This document shows, piece by piece, positions 13,000 through 26,186 of a stretch of 64,000 bases of DNA. The stretch spans positions 1,321,153 to 1,385,152 of the forward strand of contig CM043868.1 in assembly GCA_023846275.1 (NCBI GenBank). The letters run 5' to 3'. This DNA is from Vanilla planifolia. Lineage: Eukaryota; Streptophyta; Magnoliopsida; Asparagales; Orchidaceae. The position numbers were made by a program, and so were the translations under genes. The stretch's first letter is position 1; each line of letters begins with the position of its first letter. Below the pieces are notes generated by a model, which worked only from the letters and a program-made list of their open reading frames with translations, had not been told where the DNA came from and did not search any database.

Positions 13000-15900
13000 T
13001 CTAGTGGTGGCTTATTTGTTTAAATAATTTGATTGAAAGAATGAGCCTACATCCATCCTCAATTAAGAAAGACCAAGCTTATTAATGTAATCTCCTTTTG
13101 CCCAAAGAACAATAGAATGATACCTTATAAACGTGATCAAGAGGGTTCACAAGAAGCCTTAAAAAAGCTTAACGAGGTGATCCTAATGGGTCAAGATATA
13201 ATCAATTCAAAAGAAAAAGAAAAACAAAATAACAAAAAAAATTTATAATCAAGACACATATAAGTACTCCCTAAAACCTATTATAATTTCAAGTACCACT
13301 ATAAGATATTATGAAGATGAGAATTATTAGAAGGATTCTAGAGTTTTTTTAAGAAAGAAGACAAATATTGGAATGAGTAGAAGATGAAGAATTTTATGAT
13401 TCAATTCCATGTGTTGAAGTGGATAACTAGCTCTATAAAAACCTTATCATGTTTCTTTTACTAAAGATTTACAAAATTTAGCTATGGAAGGAAGGAAAGA
13501 AGACCTTCCTTGAGACAAGCAAGAAGAGAAAGTCTAGTCATGAGCATGAAGAGAAGGAAGAGACTACAAGACTTGAACAAGGAGAAGCCAAGCCTTGGAG
13601 TAGTACTTTAAAAAGGTCAAGAGGTAAGATGAACCTTGACATTATACAAGTAAAGTAGGTATTATATAAAGTAATATGATTAATTATTTTTATGAAACAT
13701 GCACATGAAGATTTGTGGACATGAACATGTTAAGATTGATTAAGTTCCTTCTCTTGAACATTGGAGGAGATATTAAAACTGAGCATGATGTTGTTGTTGT
13801 TCTTGTTAAATAGAAAGTACAAGAAGTTTAATTTATATTTCCCTAATAATGATTTTCTTAGATCAATGGATGTTAACTAGTTTTTCTTAATCTAGGCATG
13901 ATATTGGGGTTTTGTGCTTAAAGGTATGTTAGTGTTATGATCTCTCAATGAAATCATGTTTCATATGAAAATTGAGAATTTTTGTATGAATAATTTTAGC
14001 ATGCACTTATACAAAAAAATGGTAGAATATTAAGTTTATCTGAGCATGAAATTTTAAGACTTTATTATACTAAAATGCTTAAAAATTTTAGATCTATTTT
14101 TGTTAAGATACATCCATGCTCTTAATAAACTTTATGTTATAAAAATATTTGAATTTAGATTGTATTAGAAATGATTTAATTCTTGTTATTTTCCAAGATC
14201 TCGTTCTTGTAAAAGTCAAAGTTTATGAAGACATGTGACGGATCCTTAGTTTTTGTCAAGAGATATACCATGTTTACTCCAAGATTAATCTTGAACACTT
14301 TGAATTCTAATGTGAGTACCATGGATAAGAACACATACATATTACTTAAACCATGCTAAGGAATTGATGAAAGTCATTCTTAAGCAATTAGAACCTTAAA
14401 CTAGATGATGAACATTAGAAGGGAACTTGAAAACTTAGCCAAATCTTAAAGACTCCATGCAGCCACATGTTTCCTTACCTAAGTTAAGCATGGAAAGCTT
14501 GTAACATTGCTTCATAAGTCATGTGAGGCTTAGGTTTAGAATTTAAGTAGATCTAGATGGCTTTTAAGGCATGTTATAGTGCTTAATTTCAAGATGGGAA
14601 GCTAGGAAGGACTTAGGTTTAGGCCTTAGAAGAAACCTAGTTTTGTTGACATAATAATTGGGCTAGAAAGAAGGGTTGCTTTTATGTTATGAATGCTTAA
14701 AGAAGAGGCTAGATTAAGATTAATAGTCATTGTTATAGCTTGTGGTTAATCCTTATATATGATTCAATTTGATTGGAGACTTTCTTGTAAACCAAAAAAA
14801 TTGAAGCCTTTGATGTGTAAGGCTCAATAACTTTAGTAAATGTGTCATTATTACCTTAAACTTTAGGTAGACCAAAGTAAGGTAAGTCTAAACTTAGTTT
14901 ATGTTAAGAAAAATCCCAAATTAAGGACTTAAGATTGGATCAAGAACATGAGGACTTGGTGAGTCCTTATGCACATTATGAATATGGCCTCGAGTTAGTG
15001 AAGCTCTTTTTTAAAGCCTTAGATGAAGGTTGGAGGGCTTGGTTTTGTCTTTAGGATTTATGTTAGGCTTAGCTAAGGGGTTAATTGAGCTTGCAAGGTC
15101 TACATCCTATGCATGGCTTGGATATTTGGGTAAGATTATAAGTAAACTTATTCAATCTCTTGGGACACATGTTGACACCCTATATGGTAGGCTAAGGGAT
15201 GTGGGCTACTTAGAAGGGAATTTTTGGATTGGTACAATGGCTTAGGTTTGCTTGCAAAACATAAATCACTAGTGGAAGTTGTGTGAATCTGAACTTAACA
15301 TAAAATATTGAGATGTAGCAATGGTAACCCACATAGGAAAGACAACCTTTGAAGGAATCCAACATAATGTTTTGAAAAAAAGTTAAAAGCAAATACTAAT
15401 TACTATATGATATCAAAACATTGTAAGATACCTAAGATAATTAAGTTAAGGCCTTAAATAACAAATACAAATCCCCAAATACATGATTAATGTTAAGGAA
15501 AACCTTTGGAGTAACCCTAAATAGATTGAATAATTGATTTGAATATTATACATATTATAATCATGAACATCCTAATAAAAATTTGATTTAGGATGAAATG
15601 AACCCAGGGTTTGGGTCCTTAAGACTAGGATTGGTAGCTTGATTGGCACTTTAAGTCCTAGGAGAGCACATTTCTGTATTGAGCCCATGACAAGGACATA
15701 TTTATATTGAGCCTAAGATAAACATCTTGATATTGAGCATAAGAGAGACATTTTCATATTGAGTTTAAAAGGGATGATTTCATATTAAACCTCATAGGGG
15801 ATAGTGGTACATTGAGTCCCTTAGTAAATAATGGATGTTTTAGAGTATATAATGGAGTGCCACATGTTATAAAGGACCCTAAAGCCCAAGAGGGACTAGT

Positions 15901-16745
15901 CATGTGATTGACTAAGCCTAGGATGGAAGTGCCAAATTATGTAATGATTACTAGTTAAACCTTGCCACAAATCTCATCGGTTTAGGAAAAATTAGATCAC
16001 TAATGGGGCACTGAACATCAGATTAATATCATCATATTATAATGATATCATTGATCATAATGTTGATTATACACTAATTATATAGATTTGATATAGTATA
16101 TTTCTAGTTCTATTATTTTTATTATATGAAATGAGGATTTTCTACTAAGCTTTGGCTCACTCCCTTTTATTTTTACATATAGGTTCTTGGAGATAGAAGC
16201 TTTCTTCAAAGCCAGAGATTGGAGTTATCTAGTCAAGTATATAACTAGTCATCAATTATATTTACAACTTCTACTTTATCAGTAATGTTTTTAATTTCAT
16301 ATGACTTTGATATTGTACTTTGACAACCTTAGGATGTAAAAATTATTCAACTATTTATAGACTTTGATATTGTATCTTTATGATATATTTTCTTGTTGGA
16401 CTTTAAATTATTGATTATATGATCTTTGATTTTATTTGAGAATGTTTATATATGATTTCTTTTACAAGATGATTTAGTGTCATGAAAATACTAGCATATA
16501 TTGTGAGTCATCCAAGCCTAGGATGAACTAGTTCTTAAATAAATTGAAAATCCATTTGGTAAAGGGGCTTGGTTAATGTGGATGATACATTGGGAGCATG
16601 ATGATCGAATTTGAGGATACAACTTTGTTTAAAAATCAAGATCAGGGAATGAAGTGATGGCTAGTCATGTGCATTAACTATATATGGGTTTTGTTGCATA
16701 GAAGAATTTTTATTAAAACACTTGCTAAAATTCCAAGTGTGATAA
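13000..16745 (+). repeat. R1 dispersed repeat, copy 2
   Basis: The longest uninterrupted plus-strand R1 copy. A purine-rich block with a TATA-like 'ctctataaaaacc' (about 13,430) is followed by a segment matching copy 3 ('ggatctagatgacttctatgg' there versus 'gtagatctagatggctttt' here, about 14,545). Then come the ~27-bp minisatellite, 'ctaatggggcactgaacatc' (about 15,999), 'ggctcactccc' (about 16,152) and the terminal block ending 'ccaagtgtgata' (about 16,743). The first 450 bp also resemble 38,080-38,560. An open frame at 15,030-15,245 has no recognisable product. Boundaries, especially the left one, are approximate. Confidence 0.6.
15657..15819 (+). repeat. ~27-bp minisatellite inside R1 copy 2
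   Basis: Six imperfect units of about 26-28 bp, each ending in a 'tattgag' word and starting with 'cc(t/c)a..aga': the unit ends fall at about 15,683, 15,711, 15,737, 15,763, 15,789 (tattaaa) and 15,816 (cattgag). The same array occurs in R1 copy 4, so it belongs to the element. Confidence 0.75.
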
Positions 16746-18890
16746 TAGTACTTTCTCCTTATGAAGAATTGTATTAGAGTCTAAGATATGATAAGTAGAT
16801 TGGCTACCCAAATTCAACCCAACACTTTATAATAAATCTCCAATTTTATTATTGACCTTTAAGGCTGAACATTCTTAAATGTTTTTTAAATATTTGTTAT
16901 AATATTGATGATGTTTGTAGGCATTTTTATAAGCATTTTGATCGTTACAACCATTATAAAACTACCCTAATTGCTCCTTGATGTTTTTTAAGAAGATTTT
17001 CCAACTTTCTATATATATATATATATATATATATATCTTATTGCATAAGAAAGTAATTACAAGTTGTCAGTTTGGTTAAAACATTTGATAATCAAGCCTA
17101 TGATCAATTCCTTCCTTTCATAATGCATGCGAACCAAGCACCAATGTTGAAACTTGGGATCATTTGTCTGATAAAAAAGAAGTATCTATCATAGTTGGAT
17201 GAAGATGTGTCAAATTAATCTATTGAATAATGTTCAATCATATTAGCCTATTTTGTGGGGCTACTTCAATGGAGAATTACATTAGCAGCATTCATAATTT
17301 TGATGATGTATTAGACTAAAGAATTTTCTAATAAATGTGCTTTGGCTTGATGACACACCTAAGCAAACAATGCATGCATTCAAACTATTAACTTGTCTAG
17401 TGTGCATTGTGGTTGTTTTCTCATAGTATGAGCTATCCCTTAATGAACAGTAAATGTAGAGTTTGGATAGACTAGTCATATATAAAGACTAGTTATGATT
17501 GTAATTTTCTATTGAGAATAATCTTGCATACCCAAACATAAAAATCTAATTTCATATATGATGTTAGAGTGACAGTATAATTGTTGTTCTGTGGATTTTG
17601 TATTAGAAGTATTTGAAAAATCATGCCATCATAGTAGTATTATGAATAAGATGTGTTGGTCGATGAATATAGTTGCTTATTTACTAAAAAAACTTGTTGT
17701 ACTAATATGGTCAATCCCCAATGTTATTAGTGAATTGATATACATGGCTATTATCATGACTTCCTAAATTAACATGGTATGATGTTTTGGCCATGTAAAT
17801 AGTTCGCCTTTGATACTATACAAAGCATTGTTTTGTATTGTTTAATGTTTCCCATTCTATAGAAAATTCAACATTTTTCCCATCATGCTAATATTAGTAT
17901 TGAGATGACATTCTATTCCATGTATGATAAGTAAATATATGGATACTAGAGTTCATCAAACTTGATTAAAGCATTATTGTAGTTATCAAGGGTTTGCAAG
18001 TCCCAGATTGTTGATTTTATAGATTTTGCAGAAAATTTTGCAATCTATTTTGTAAGAAATCTTACCACTTTTTTTTCATCTTTAAATATGAAGTTCCATA
18101 ATATGTTTACCTATTATTTCTGACATTTGATTTTCTAGATAATAATATTCAACATCTTTCGAGGAATCTTTTTTTGACCTTGAATAATTCTTAGAATGTT
18201 TTAGCAATCCATTTCTATTATGTAAATCCATTATTTTTGAACTACTATAAACCTATAAGAAAAACATTGCCTTTGACTTTAATCATGTCTTGTTCCCAAA
18301 AACTTGAAGAATGGTAGAATTAGTTTGCTTATGTGATTACAAAAACTTAACTTAGGTGACCTTCTAGTTCATGCTCTAGAAACTACCCCCAATGTTTAAT
18401 TTCATCAAATGCACTAGAATGGGAGGCCATTTAACTCTTTCAACAAATTTAACTTATCTGGTCATGAAATTAGAGATAATTCCAAATTGGATAAGCATGT
18501 GGACTTCATGAGGTGTATGAACCAGTGGGAAGCAATTAAAAATATTGTAATTATTGACTATAATATTACTAATGATAGAATTTGTTATATGTTTTACCTT
18601 AACATAAGTCTTAGTATTTCTAGACTTCCATATGTTCCCACTTATTTTTAGAGGGACCACGAGTGTGGCTACTTTTTAAGCAAAGTTTGTATCCTCTTGC
18701 CTACATCATGAAGCTTTTAGTTTAGTTGTGGATTTTTATACTCTTATTGTATGTATAAATTACTAGCAAATGTGAACCAAACTTACCTAGCTATGTCATA
18801 ACTCATTAAAGCATGATAAATTAAATTTTCATTTTGGTAATATGGATCTTTTGAAGCTATCTAAATGTTAGGCTTCTTTAATTTCTCGTG
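16746..18890. other. Intergenic DNA with an (AT)13 microsatellite
   Basis: A perfect (AT)13 run lies at 17,011-17,036. The rest is AT-rich with only short unrecognised open frames. Part of it (18.0-18.9 kb) may be the 3' tail of the minus-strand LINE-B, but no domain was identified. Confidence 0.5.
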
Positions 18891-18899
18891 TAATGGTAG

Positions 18900-21800
18900 C
18901 AATTTATTAAATTCTTTGGGCAAGAATTGCCATTTTTATTGGGTGTTTTGAGTTCCATAGTTGTTCTCCATATTTTAAAATCTGTCCTTTTGTTCTTATT
19001 TCCTTCTAAGCTAATTGGATGATACATTTCCCATCAACTATAAGTATCTAGATCTTATTTTTCATAACGTTTGATAATTTAGTGTGATTCAGTACATCTT
19101 CTTAGTGTTTTACATTCATATCCATGTGGTTGATGCACAACTTTTTGTATCAAAGGACATATATTTTTCTTGCTTTCATGTATGTTGACCATCATGAATT
19201 ACTTGATATTAATCTTCAATTTATCTTTGTAGAGAAAGCTAACATAATTTCCTTGAGTTTCTTGAGCATTAAATAATTTTTTTTAGTGGGGAAACTGGTT
19301 TTGTCTTAGGTTGTTTAGTGATGTCCATGAACTTCCTTAGGGTCACCCTATAAAAATAGATTCATGTTTTTCTCAATTCTTTGAGGCATTATTTGAAGAG
19401 GATTTGTTGCCTTCAATGTGTATATTGATATGAAAGCTAGTACATGCTTAACTAGAATTAGTCTACCCCGAATTAGTCTACCTCCCATTATTAGAATTCT
19501 TTTCTTTTAACCATCTACCTTTCTATGGATTTTATCTAACAATTTTGGTAGTAGGAAACTTTCTTTCTGTTAATAAATAGTTGATAACTCAAGTATGTTT
19601 TTGATAGATTTATTTTGTGGAATCCCAACACCTTATGGTTTTTTGCTTTTGACCTAATGTATTCTACTAGCACATATGATTTTACTTTTTTGTTTATTGA
19701 TTTTAATATTGGATGTGTTTTGAAAGTCATTTAAAATTTTGTTGAAGTTGCATATTTATTTTGAGTCACCTTTATTGAAAATAGTAATGTTGCCTACATA
19801 TCCTAAGTGTGTTTTGGATGTATAGATTTTGTGTTGGGCATAATTGATCACTTTCTTTTGTGTTATCAATCTAGCCTCTACTAAACATTTGTATGGCCAA
19901 ACTAATGAGAAGATAAATTTTATTACCTTGTTTGAGACACCTTGATCCTTGAAAGTAATCGCTTAGGTTACCATTAATGATTATGGAGTTCTATGTGTTG
20001 CATAGATTATTTGTGATTACATTAATTGACTTTTCTAAGAAGTTGAATTTTTAAAGCACCTTGCATAGAAATTCTTATGAAATGCAATCGTTTGCACTCT
20101 TGAAATCCATCTTGTTTATATAGCTGTATCATTTAATTCTTTTATTCAGTCAATTTCTAAACTAATAAAATATTATTTATGATTTCTCTACCTCTAATGA
20201 AATCTATTTGGTATAGTGAGATAGGCTGAGGATGAATGCTTTACAATCTATTAGCAAGTAATTTAGAAAGAAACATTTTAGTAAAGTTTATAAACTGATG
20301 AGTTTAAAGTCTAAGAATGTCTCTAGATTTTTTTCTAAGAATTAGTATGAGATTTATGCTTAATATTCCTTAGAAACTTTGTGATCCATTTAGAGATATC
20401 TTAGCTTCATTCAAATTATTAGTATATATTATGTCTTCGTAGAGAGTAAAGAACTTCCCAAATAGCCATCAAGACACAAGATATTAGTCAACTCCTTATG
20501 AAGTAGTGCTTCTTTTAATTATTCCATAGTGATATGCTTCATTATGAATTTGTTGTCTTCATCTAATACCAATGAGGGAATGTAGCTAAGGAGACTTTAA
20601 TTTTCTTTTATTTTGGTAGCATTCAATAGGTTCTAAAAATGTAAAATAACAACAATAATTTTATCCTCTTATTGGATCCATATGCCTTTAGAGTTATTAA
20701 TATTCTTGATCTTCAAGTTTTTATTTTATTTCATGAGCACGATACAGAAGCATTTAGTATTTTGTAGTCCCTTTATTAGATATTTAATACCAACTTTTTA
20801 CTGTCAATAGGAATCTTTCCTATTAATGGCTTCTAATAGAGTTTTGTTGGCTTGTGTTTCATTCATCATTTCATCTTTTGCATTTTCTTCAAATTATAAT
20901 TCTTTTATCTTAACTACATCTTTAAAGGATTTGATAGCCACAAAATTATTACTAATTGTTATTTTTTTATGTTCCTTTAAGTAAGCTTTTAGTCTTCATA
21001 ATTTGAAAGCAAGAGCTAATATAATTAACAAAAAGCTTTAAATTACTTTTTCACCATTTATAAGGATGGATGATGTTTTAGCCACATGTTTTTAAATCTA
21101 AATTTCTTAGGAGTTGTTAGAGCATCTATCAAAAACTATACAATGAGCGATGCATGGTTGTATCCTATTTTGTAAAATGTTGAATTATTGTGGTGTGAAT
21201 TTGGTCTAATCATTGTTGGTTCACTTGTACCATGCATAATCTTTTCCATACATATTTATCCTTCATTTTACCATGCCAGATATAGATGGAGCCTATGAAT
21301 AGGTGGCATATGACATTACACTAATTAATATGATCAAAGAATTCTTGAATAGCTTCTAGTTTAGGAGTGCCCCTTGTACTTGTCAAGAAGATTATTTCAT
21401 TAAAGTCTACATCTACCAACCAAGGCATACTGAACCTTTCAACAATTTAATATAGTTTTGTTATAATATCTTCTATCACTAATAGAGCTCTTAGCATAAA
21501 GAAAAGGGTAATTAGTTAAGAACTTCCTATCTTGGTGTTTAACAAAGAGGTGAATGAACTATTCCTCATCCAACATCACCTAGTGAATGAATTCTTTTAT
21601 TTCTAGACAAACCAAACCTTATTTGACATATTGTCAATAAAATGATCATGATCCATCTTACAAGCCTATTGTCATAACCTTTTAATGTGGGCTATAGAGT
21701 CCATTAAAGACTCTAAGACTATGGTCAGTAACACCTCTTATATTCCATATAAGGATGTTAATAAATGAGTTTCTTATTGTTAGTAATTTTAATAGCCTAA

Positions 21801-23009
21801 GAGATTCTCTTAATACCTTTGGGGATAATTGGTTTTAAAATTTTTTTCTTTATTTTTCCATGGTTCATTTGCTCTACATAAGACTGAGTTCTTCTTCCTT
21901 TTAAAGCGTTTGGCCCAAGACCATTGCCTTTTCATTTAGTTCTTCACTAAAGCTTTTTTAGGGATTAAAAGTCATATTGATGTTGAATTTTATCTTGTGA
22001 ATCTTCTAAATTAGATATTAAATCATTTTCTCTACTTCTTTTATGATCCTTTATTTCAAAAGTTGACATGAGTAGTATCTTATGACTCAACCTATTTGAT
22101 TCCTTGTATGTAATAGATTTTTGTATAAAGTATTAAATACTTTGTTATTTTTTCATTATTAGTGAAGAAGATCTCTTATTATTCGAATTATACTATCTGA
22201 TGATTGTACTTTCATCCAATTTTGGAGATGTTACCATTGTTAGATTTTTGTCATTTGGTTGTTGGTTTTTCTTCCATATATGTTTCCTTTCTATTCAAAT
22301 TAGTACTTGATTGAATTTGCTCTTCAAAATAATTGGTTTCTTTTAAATGTCTACATTAGGTTGTAGGTTAGCTATTGCTTTGTTGTGTTTACTTTAAGAG
22401 ATGTCATGGCTCTTTTTGCTGCAATCACAACATTGCCTGAGCAAGTTATCATATTGATGCTTTTACCAAAAATTGTTGTTGGTACCTCCTTTTTTGAAAT
22501 TCAAAGTCTATTGCAAAATTCCTTCAATAAGTTTATGTCAACATAGACTCTGCCTACATAGGCTGAGTAAGACTTGTTGTAGTATCTACCTTCAAAGGCA
22601 TGTCAATAGTCGAGGCTAGAAAGTATAAGGATATTTTATTAATCAAGTGTATAGGGAGGTGTTCTAAAGAAATCCAAACTAGAGCACATAAGTGCTTCAA
22701 ATTCAATTATAGTGCAAATGCCATTTTAGAATTCTTATTTGAACCTCCCCAATTTTTTAAGTTGTCTATAGTCAACAATGAAGGTAGTCTTCCTCTATGT
22801 TGAATCTAATTAAAATGAGTCAATGATCCTACAAACCCATTGTTAAAGAGCTTAAAATGAAATTTTTTTAAGGTTATCTTGATAGTGCTGATTTTAGGAT
22901 AGTAGTGAATGAATTTTTTGACTAGAGTGAATTTAAATGGAGCATCCATTTTGTAGATTTCATCTTTTTTGAAGATTGGTTTTGGCTCACCTTTGAATAG
23001 TGTCAGCAC
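18900..23009 (-). mobile_element. LINE-B: near full-length decayed L1-type LINE
   Basis: Read on the minus strand across stops, the parts come in L1 order. ORF1: a DUF4283-type nucleic-acid-binding domain at 23,009-22,806 ('FKFTLVKKFI' matches family 'FRFxLVGKFS'), then a zinc-knuckle-like 'CCDCSKKSHD' near 22,430-22,390 that lacks its last Cys. ORF2: endonuclease start 'ILIWNIRGV' near 21,755, 'PWLVDVDFNEI' near 21,435 (family PWLxGGDFNxI), 'IKGLQNTKCF' near 20,780 (family LKEGDxNTKFF), 'DFKSANDCI' near 20,100 (family DxxKAFDxI), 'QGVSNKVIKFIF' near 19,950 (family QGCPLSPxLF). LINE ORF2 nicks the target and reverse-transcribes the element RNA. It is thoroughly inactivated. The 3' end is unresolved. 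Confidence 0.8.
22806..23009 (-). pseudogene. LINE-B ORF1 fragment, DUF4283 domain
   Basis: A 67-codon open piece beginning 'MLTLFKGEPKPIFKKDEI' and containing 'APFKFTLVKKFIHYYPKI'. It matches the start of DUF4283, the N-terminal domain of plant L1 ORF1 proteins, whose usual form is GEPAxxFxxxEIxxLxxPFRFxLVGKFSxGRP. ORF1 proteins bind the element's RNA. The fragment ends at a stop and the rest of ORF1 is broken. The assignment rests on the motif and on the zinc knuckle and ORF2 remnants downstream. Confidence 0.75.
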
Positions 23010-25500
23010 TTTGATATGGTTTGGAGAATTATTTCATGGATGCACTCAAAATATCTGCAAAGGAGTAATTAGTGAAACTGAGGCTCCTAGTATGCACCAT
23101 TATCAAGGAATAGCTATGTATGACAAATGGCCCATGTGGAGAAAAAAAATTCAAATCATGGAAGGGAGGTAAGCTTACTTGCTATGTTCTCTACCTCATC
23201 CCAACAAACAATTGTGTCGTCGCCTTGGCCGATGACCTTATACAAGCTACTTAACATCCATCACATATCCTATGGTTTGTCACCAGTCAAACTAGTCATT
23301 ACATTTTCTATGTACCTAACATACCAAACATCCATATTGATGTAATGTACACAATCCACTGGATTTTGGGCACACATAATTATGTAAAATGCATGATATA
23401 CAAGAATATGTGACAAAGTTGCATAAAAAATCCATCATAGTGAGCATGAATACATTTGACTACATTTCTAGTGAATTTGAAACATGAATTTTAAGGATTT
23501 TATAATTCTATAAATAAGACATATTTATGAATGCATTGTGAATACTTTAGTAATCATGATTTATTATATAGGCTTTGAAGATGTATGTAAGGGCAATGCC
23601 TCTTAAGGTTTCATGAAAACAATATGTTACTTAAGGAATTGAATTAATCAAGTTATTCTATGAATTCCACATGGAAAGAGTGCAACAAATATAATTAAAT
23701 TGAGTTGACCTTTTTTATGACAAACTTAATAAAGTATAAGTTTCATTCATATCAAAATTGTTTATGTTTTTTGAAATATTTTAATACAAATTTTGTTCAC
23801 TCATGACCTCATGTGTTTAGTTCCTAGTATCTCATGATTATCATTATAGGTTTTACAAGCTAAAGTAAATAAGAAAGATTAAATGAAGTGAATTTGAATT
23901 ACTATTAAATCATCCTAATTGCTTTGCTAATATTGTTCAATCTTCATGTTTGGATCAACTATGATCTCCCCAAATATTATAAATGAACACTTTTAGACAT
24001 AATCCAACCCTCATCAAATACTTCACCGTGCAAACTCAAGAGCTACAACCTAAAAAAACACTTAAGTGAGAAGCATTATACCACAAATAAGATGATTTTG
24101 TTATCATCAAATTAAACACACAAGGACCAATGGTTCAACACCAAAGTGTTGATGCATTGTTTAGGATCACATGTTTATGATATGTATACTATGGTACACC
24201 TATTTGTGCACCTGTGCAATGACATGCCAAATGTATAGTGCTTATGAAATAACAAAGTGAATGGTTACTTGGATTTAGATCAAGATTTTAATTCAACACT
24301 TCTTCTATTTCAGTCTACCATATGCTTGTAACCAAGATGGATTTCATCTTAGAATGCTTACCTATAGGGATGCTATGACCAAATAATCATGCTCTCTTTA
24401 GTTATACTTGTTCTTTTCTAGTTATTGATGTCAATCAAAAGCTATACAATTTCTTTCTTTTATTATCTCACATGCAAACTTCTATCACAAGTGATCACAC
24501 TTGGTTCATGATCACACATTATTATGATGTTCTTTTGCACTTTGAAGAATTAGAATACCAAAGTTCATGGCAAGACAATCCTTCATATGTCCTTTAGGTT
24601 CTCATCCACTTGGCCATTGCCTTGTTAGCTCTTAACATCAATATGGTGAAGTAGGACCCCATTTATCCATTGAGCCATACATTACTTACTCTTGCAATGG
24701 TATCCACATCAAGTTTGGATGAATATGAATTTTAATGGTTTTGTCATTCCTAGTGTGTGGCAAGATTTTTGACAATTATTAAGGATTCTTTTTCTCAATT
24801 CATTGTTGCATAGAGCACTAAACTAGCCATTTACTCTTCTTCCAATGTCAAACTTTGGGTGGCTCAAATGGCCATTTCCCTTGTAGCTTCCTTTGTTGAC
24901 ATGTTGGTATATGGCTTTAAGGGAACTCCTCTATTGTGGTTGTAGACCTCAACTCTCTTTTCAAATACTATGCTCACTTATATAAGATGGAGAGCCTTAG
25001 ATCCTTTGCAATACACTTTTCCATCTAATTCATGCATGTCTTTAGAACAACCAAAAAGCTAATGACTTTTATGGTTGGAAGATTTTCTCTTTGAACTTTA
25101 TGTGGGATTGGCATGTCACCTTCCCTATCTTGTCTTGATATCTTCTCTAAAAACTATTATTATAGTTAATTACTTATAATTGTATTTTGCTTTTTGCACT
25201 TAACTATGCACAATATTTTTTCAATTTCCAAGGATACATTATGCAATTGACCTTTTTGCCCTCGTATGGAATAACCCAATCCATTGGACAATGTAGGATT
25301 TGATGGGAGTTGATTGGTTGATGTATTTCATAACCTTTGGTGGTCAAAAAAACAAACATACACAATAAAATTTCTAGGCGCCTTGCACTAAATATAATAT
25401 CCTAGTTATCATTAAGCATCTTTGCATCAAAAAAGCCGCATCATTCAGAATTTTCTTTGTCAAATATAAGAATAAAAAAAATTAATGAGAAATGACAATT
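23010..25500. other. Intergenic DNA, nothing recognised
   Basis: About 2.5 kb with no recognised element. This is where a second exon of the minus-strand DUF247 gene would be expected if its intron is short. No DUF247 C-terminal motif could be read on the minus strand, so the intron is long or the rest of the gene is lost. Confidence 0.5.
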
Positions 25501-25520
25501 GAAAAATGAGCCAACAATCT

Positions 25521-26186
25521 CTATCTAGTGCAAATGGTCTTCGATCGTAAATGCCATTGAATTGAAGAGCTCACCTCATCGGATACATCCTTCTCCACAC
25601 AAACGAGCTTTTGGAGGACAAGGAGGGGAACCTGGTTTTCCAGAATCATCATGTCCCTCCTTATGTACGGAACCTTATGCTGCAAGGCATGCGAGCCGAA
25701 GAAGGGGTCGCTCTGCGCATATTTTTGGCAATATTCTGGATTAAGCCTCATTACTTCAAGCATAAAACATCCGTCGGTTATCATGAGTTTCAAGAATTTA
25801 TCCTGGTTTTTCCATTCTGCCTCAAGTTCATAATAGGAGTCCTGTAGCTGCTGTACAACTTTATCCATCGCACTGACGAAATCACCCAAAGGCTTACCTG
25901 CGCTCCTGAGAAAGCTGTGGAATGCCCGCTCCTTGTGAGGCTCCAATGGCGTCAGTTGGGGATTGTGGTGGTGGTAAGGGCCGAGTGCAACCACTTGGGG
26001 CGTGAACACCTCCTGCTTCATCTTTCTTATGAATGGTGGCAATCTGAATATTGATGGGTTTTTCCAGCGTTCCTCTTCTTCATATGGTTTGGCTGCATAT
26101 GTGGCAGCTAGTTTGTTCTCTATGTCAATTACCCAGCTCCTCTCCTTTTCGATGTCTACCGGAGAGCTTCTCTCGTTCATCTTCAT
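25521..26186 (-). CDS. DUF247 family protein, first exon or truncated gene
   Basis: A 221-codon frame starting at ATG 26,184-26,186 (a second ATG lies two codons on). It carries the N-terminal half of DUF247 (PF03140), a plant family usually 400-550 residues long. Seen: 'SIFRLPPFIRKM' (residues ~45-56), 'VVALGPYHHHNPQL' (~66-79), 'PLEPHKERAF' (~81-90), 'DGCFMLEVM' (~138-146) and 'RRDMMILENQVPLLVLQKLV' (~175-194), all in family order. The C-terminal half, normally ending in a membrane segment, is absent. Codon 204 ends exactly at a GAG|GTGAGC splice-donor consensus, so the last 17 codons are probably intron read-through. Composition is clearly less AT-rich than the flanks and no internal stop breaks the domain. 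DUF247 molecular function is unknown; some grass members act in self-incompatibility. It may be a live gene with a long intron or a fragment. Confidence 0.88.
   Translation of the reverse strand: MKMNERSSPVDIEKERSWVIDIENKLAATYAAKPYEEEERWKNPSIFRLPPFIRKMKQEVFTPQVVALGPYHHHNPQLTPLEPHKERAFHSFLRSAGKPLGDFVSAMDKVVQQLQDSYYELEAEWKNQDKFLKLMITDGCFMLEVMRLNPEYCQKYAQSDPFFGSHALQHKVPYIRRDMMILENQVPLLVLQKLVCVEKDVSDEVSSSIQWHLRSKTICTR
25569..25580 (-). other. Candidate 5' splice site in DUF247 gene
   Basis: Read on the minus strand the sequence is GATGAG|GTGAGC, with the exon ending at 25,575 and the intron GT at 25,574-25,573. From the ATG at 26,186 to 25,575 is 612 bp, exactly 204 codons, so the intron would be phase 0. 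No acceptor was identified downstream. Confidence 0.55.

Noticed and set aside
15030..15245. 71-codon plus-strand frame with hydrophobic start
   Set aside because: It lies inside R1 copy 2, and corresponding sequence in other copies is not open.
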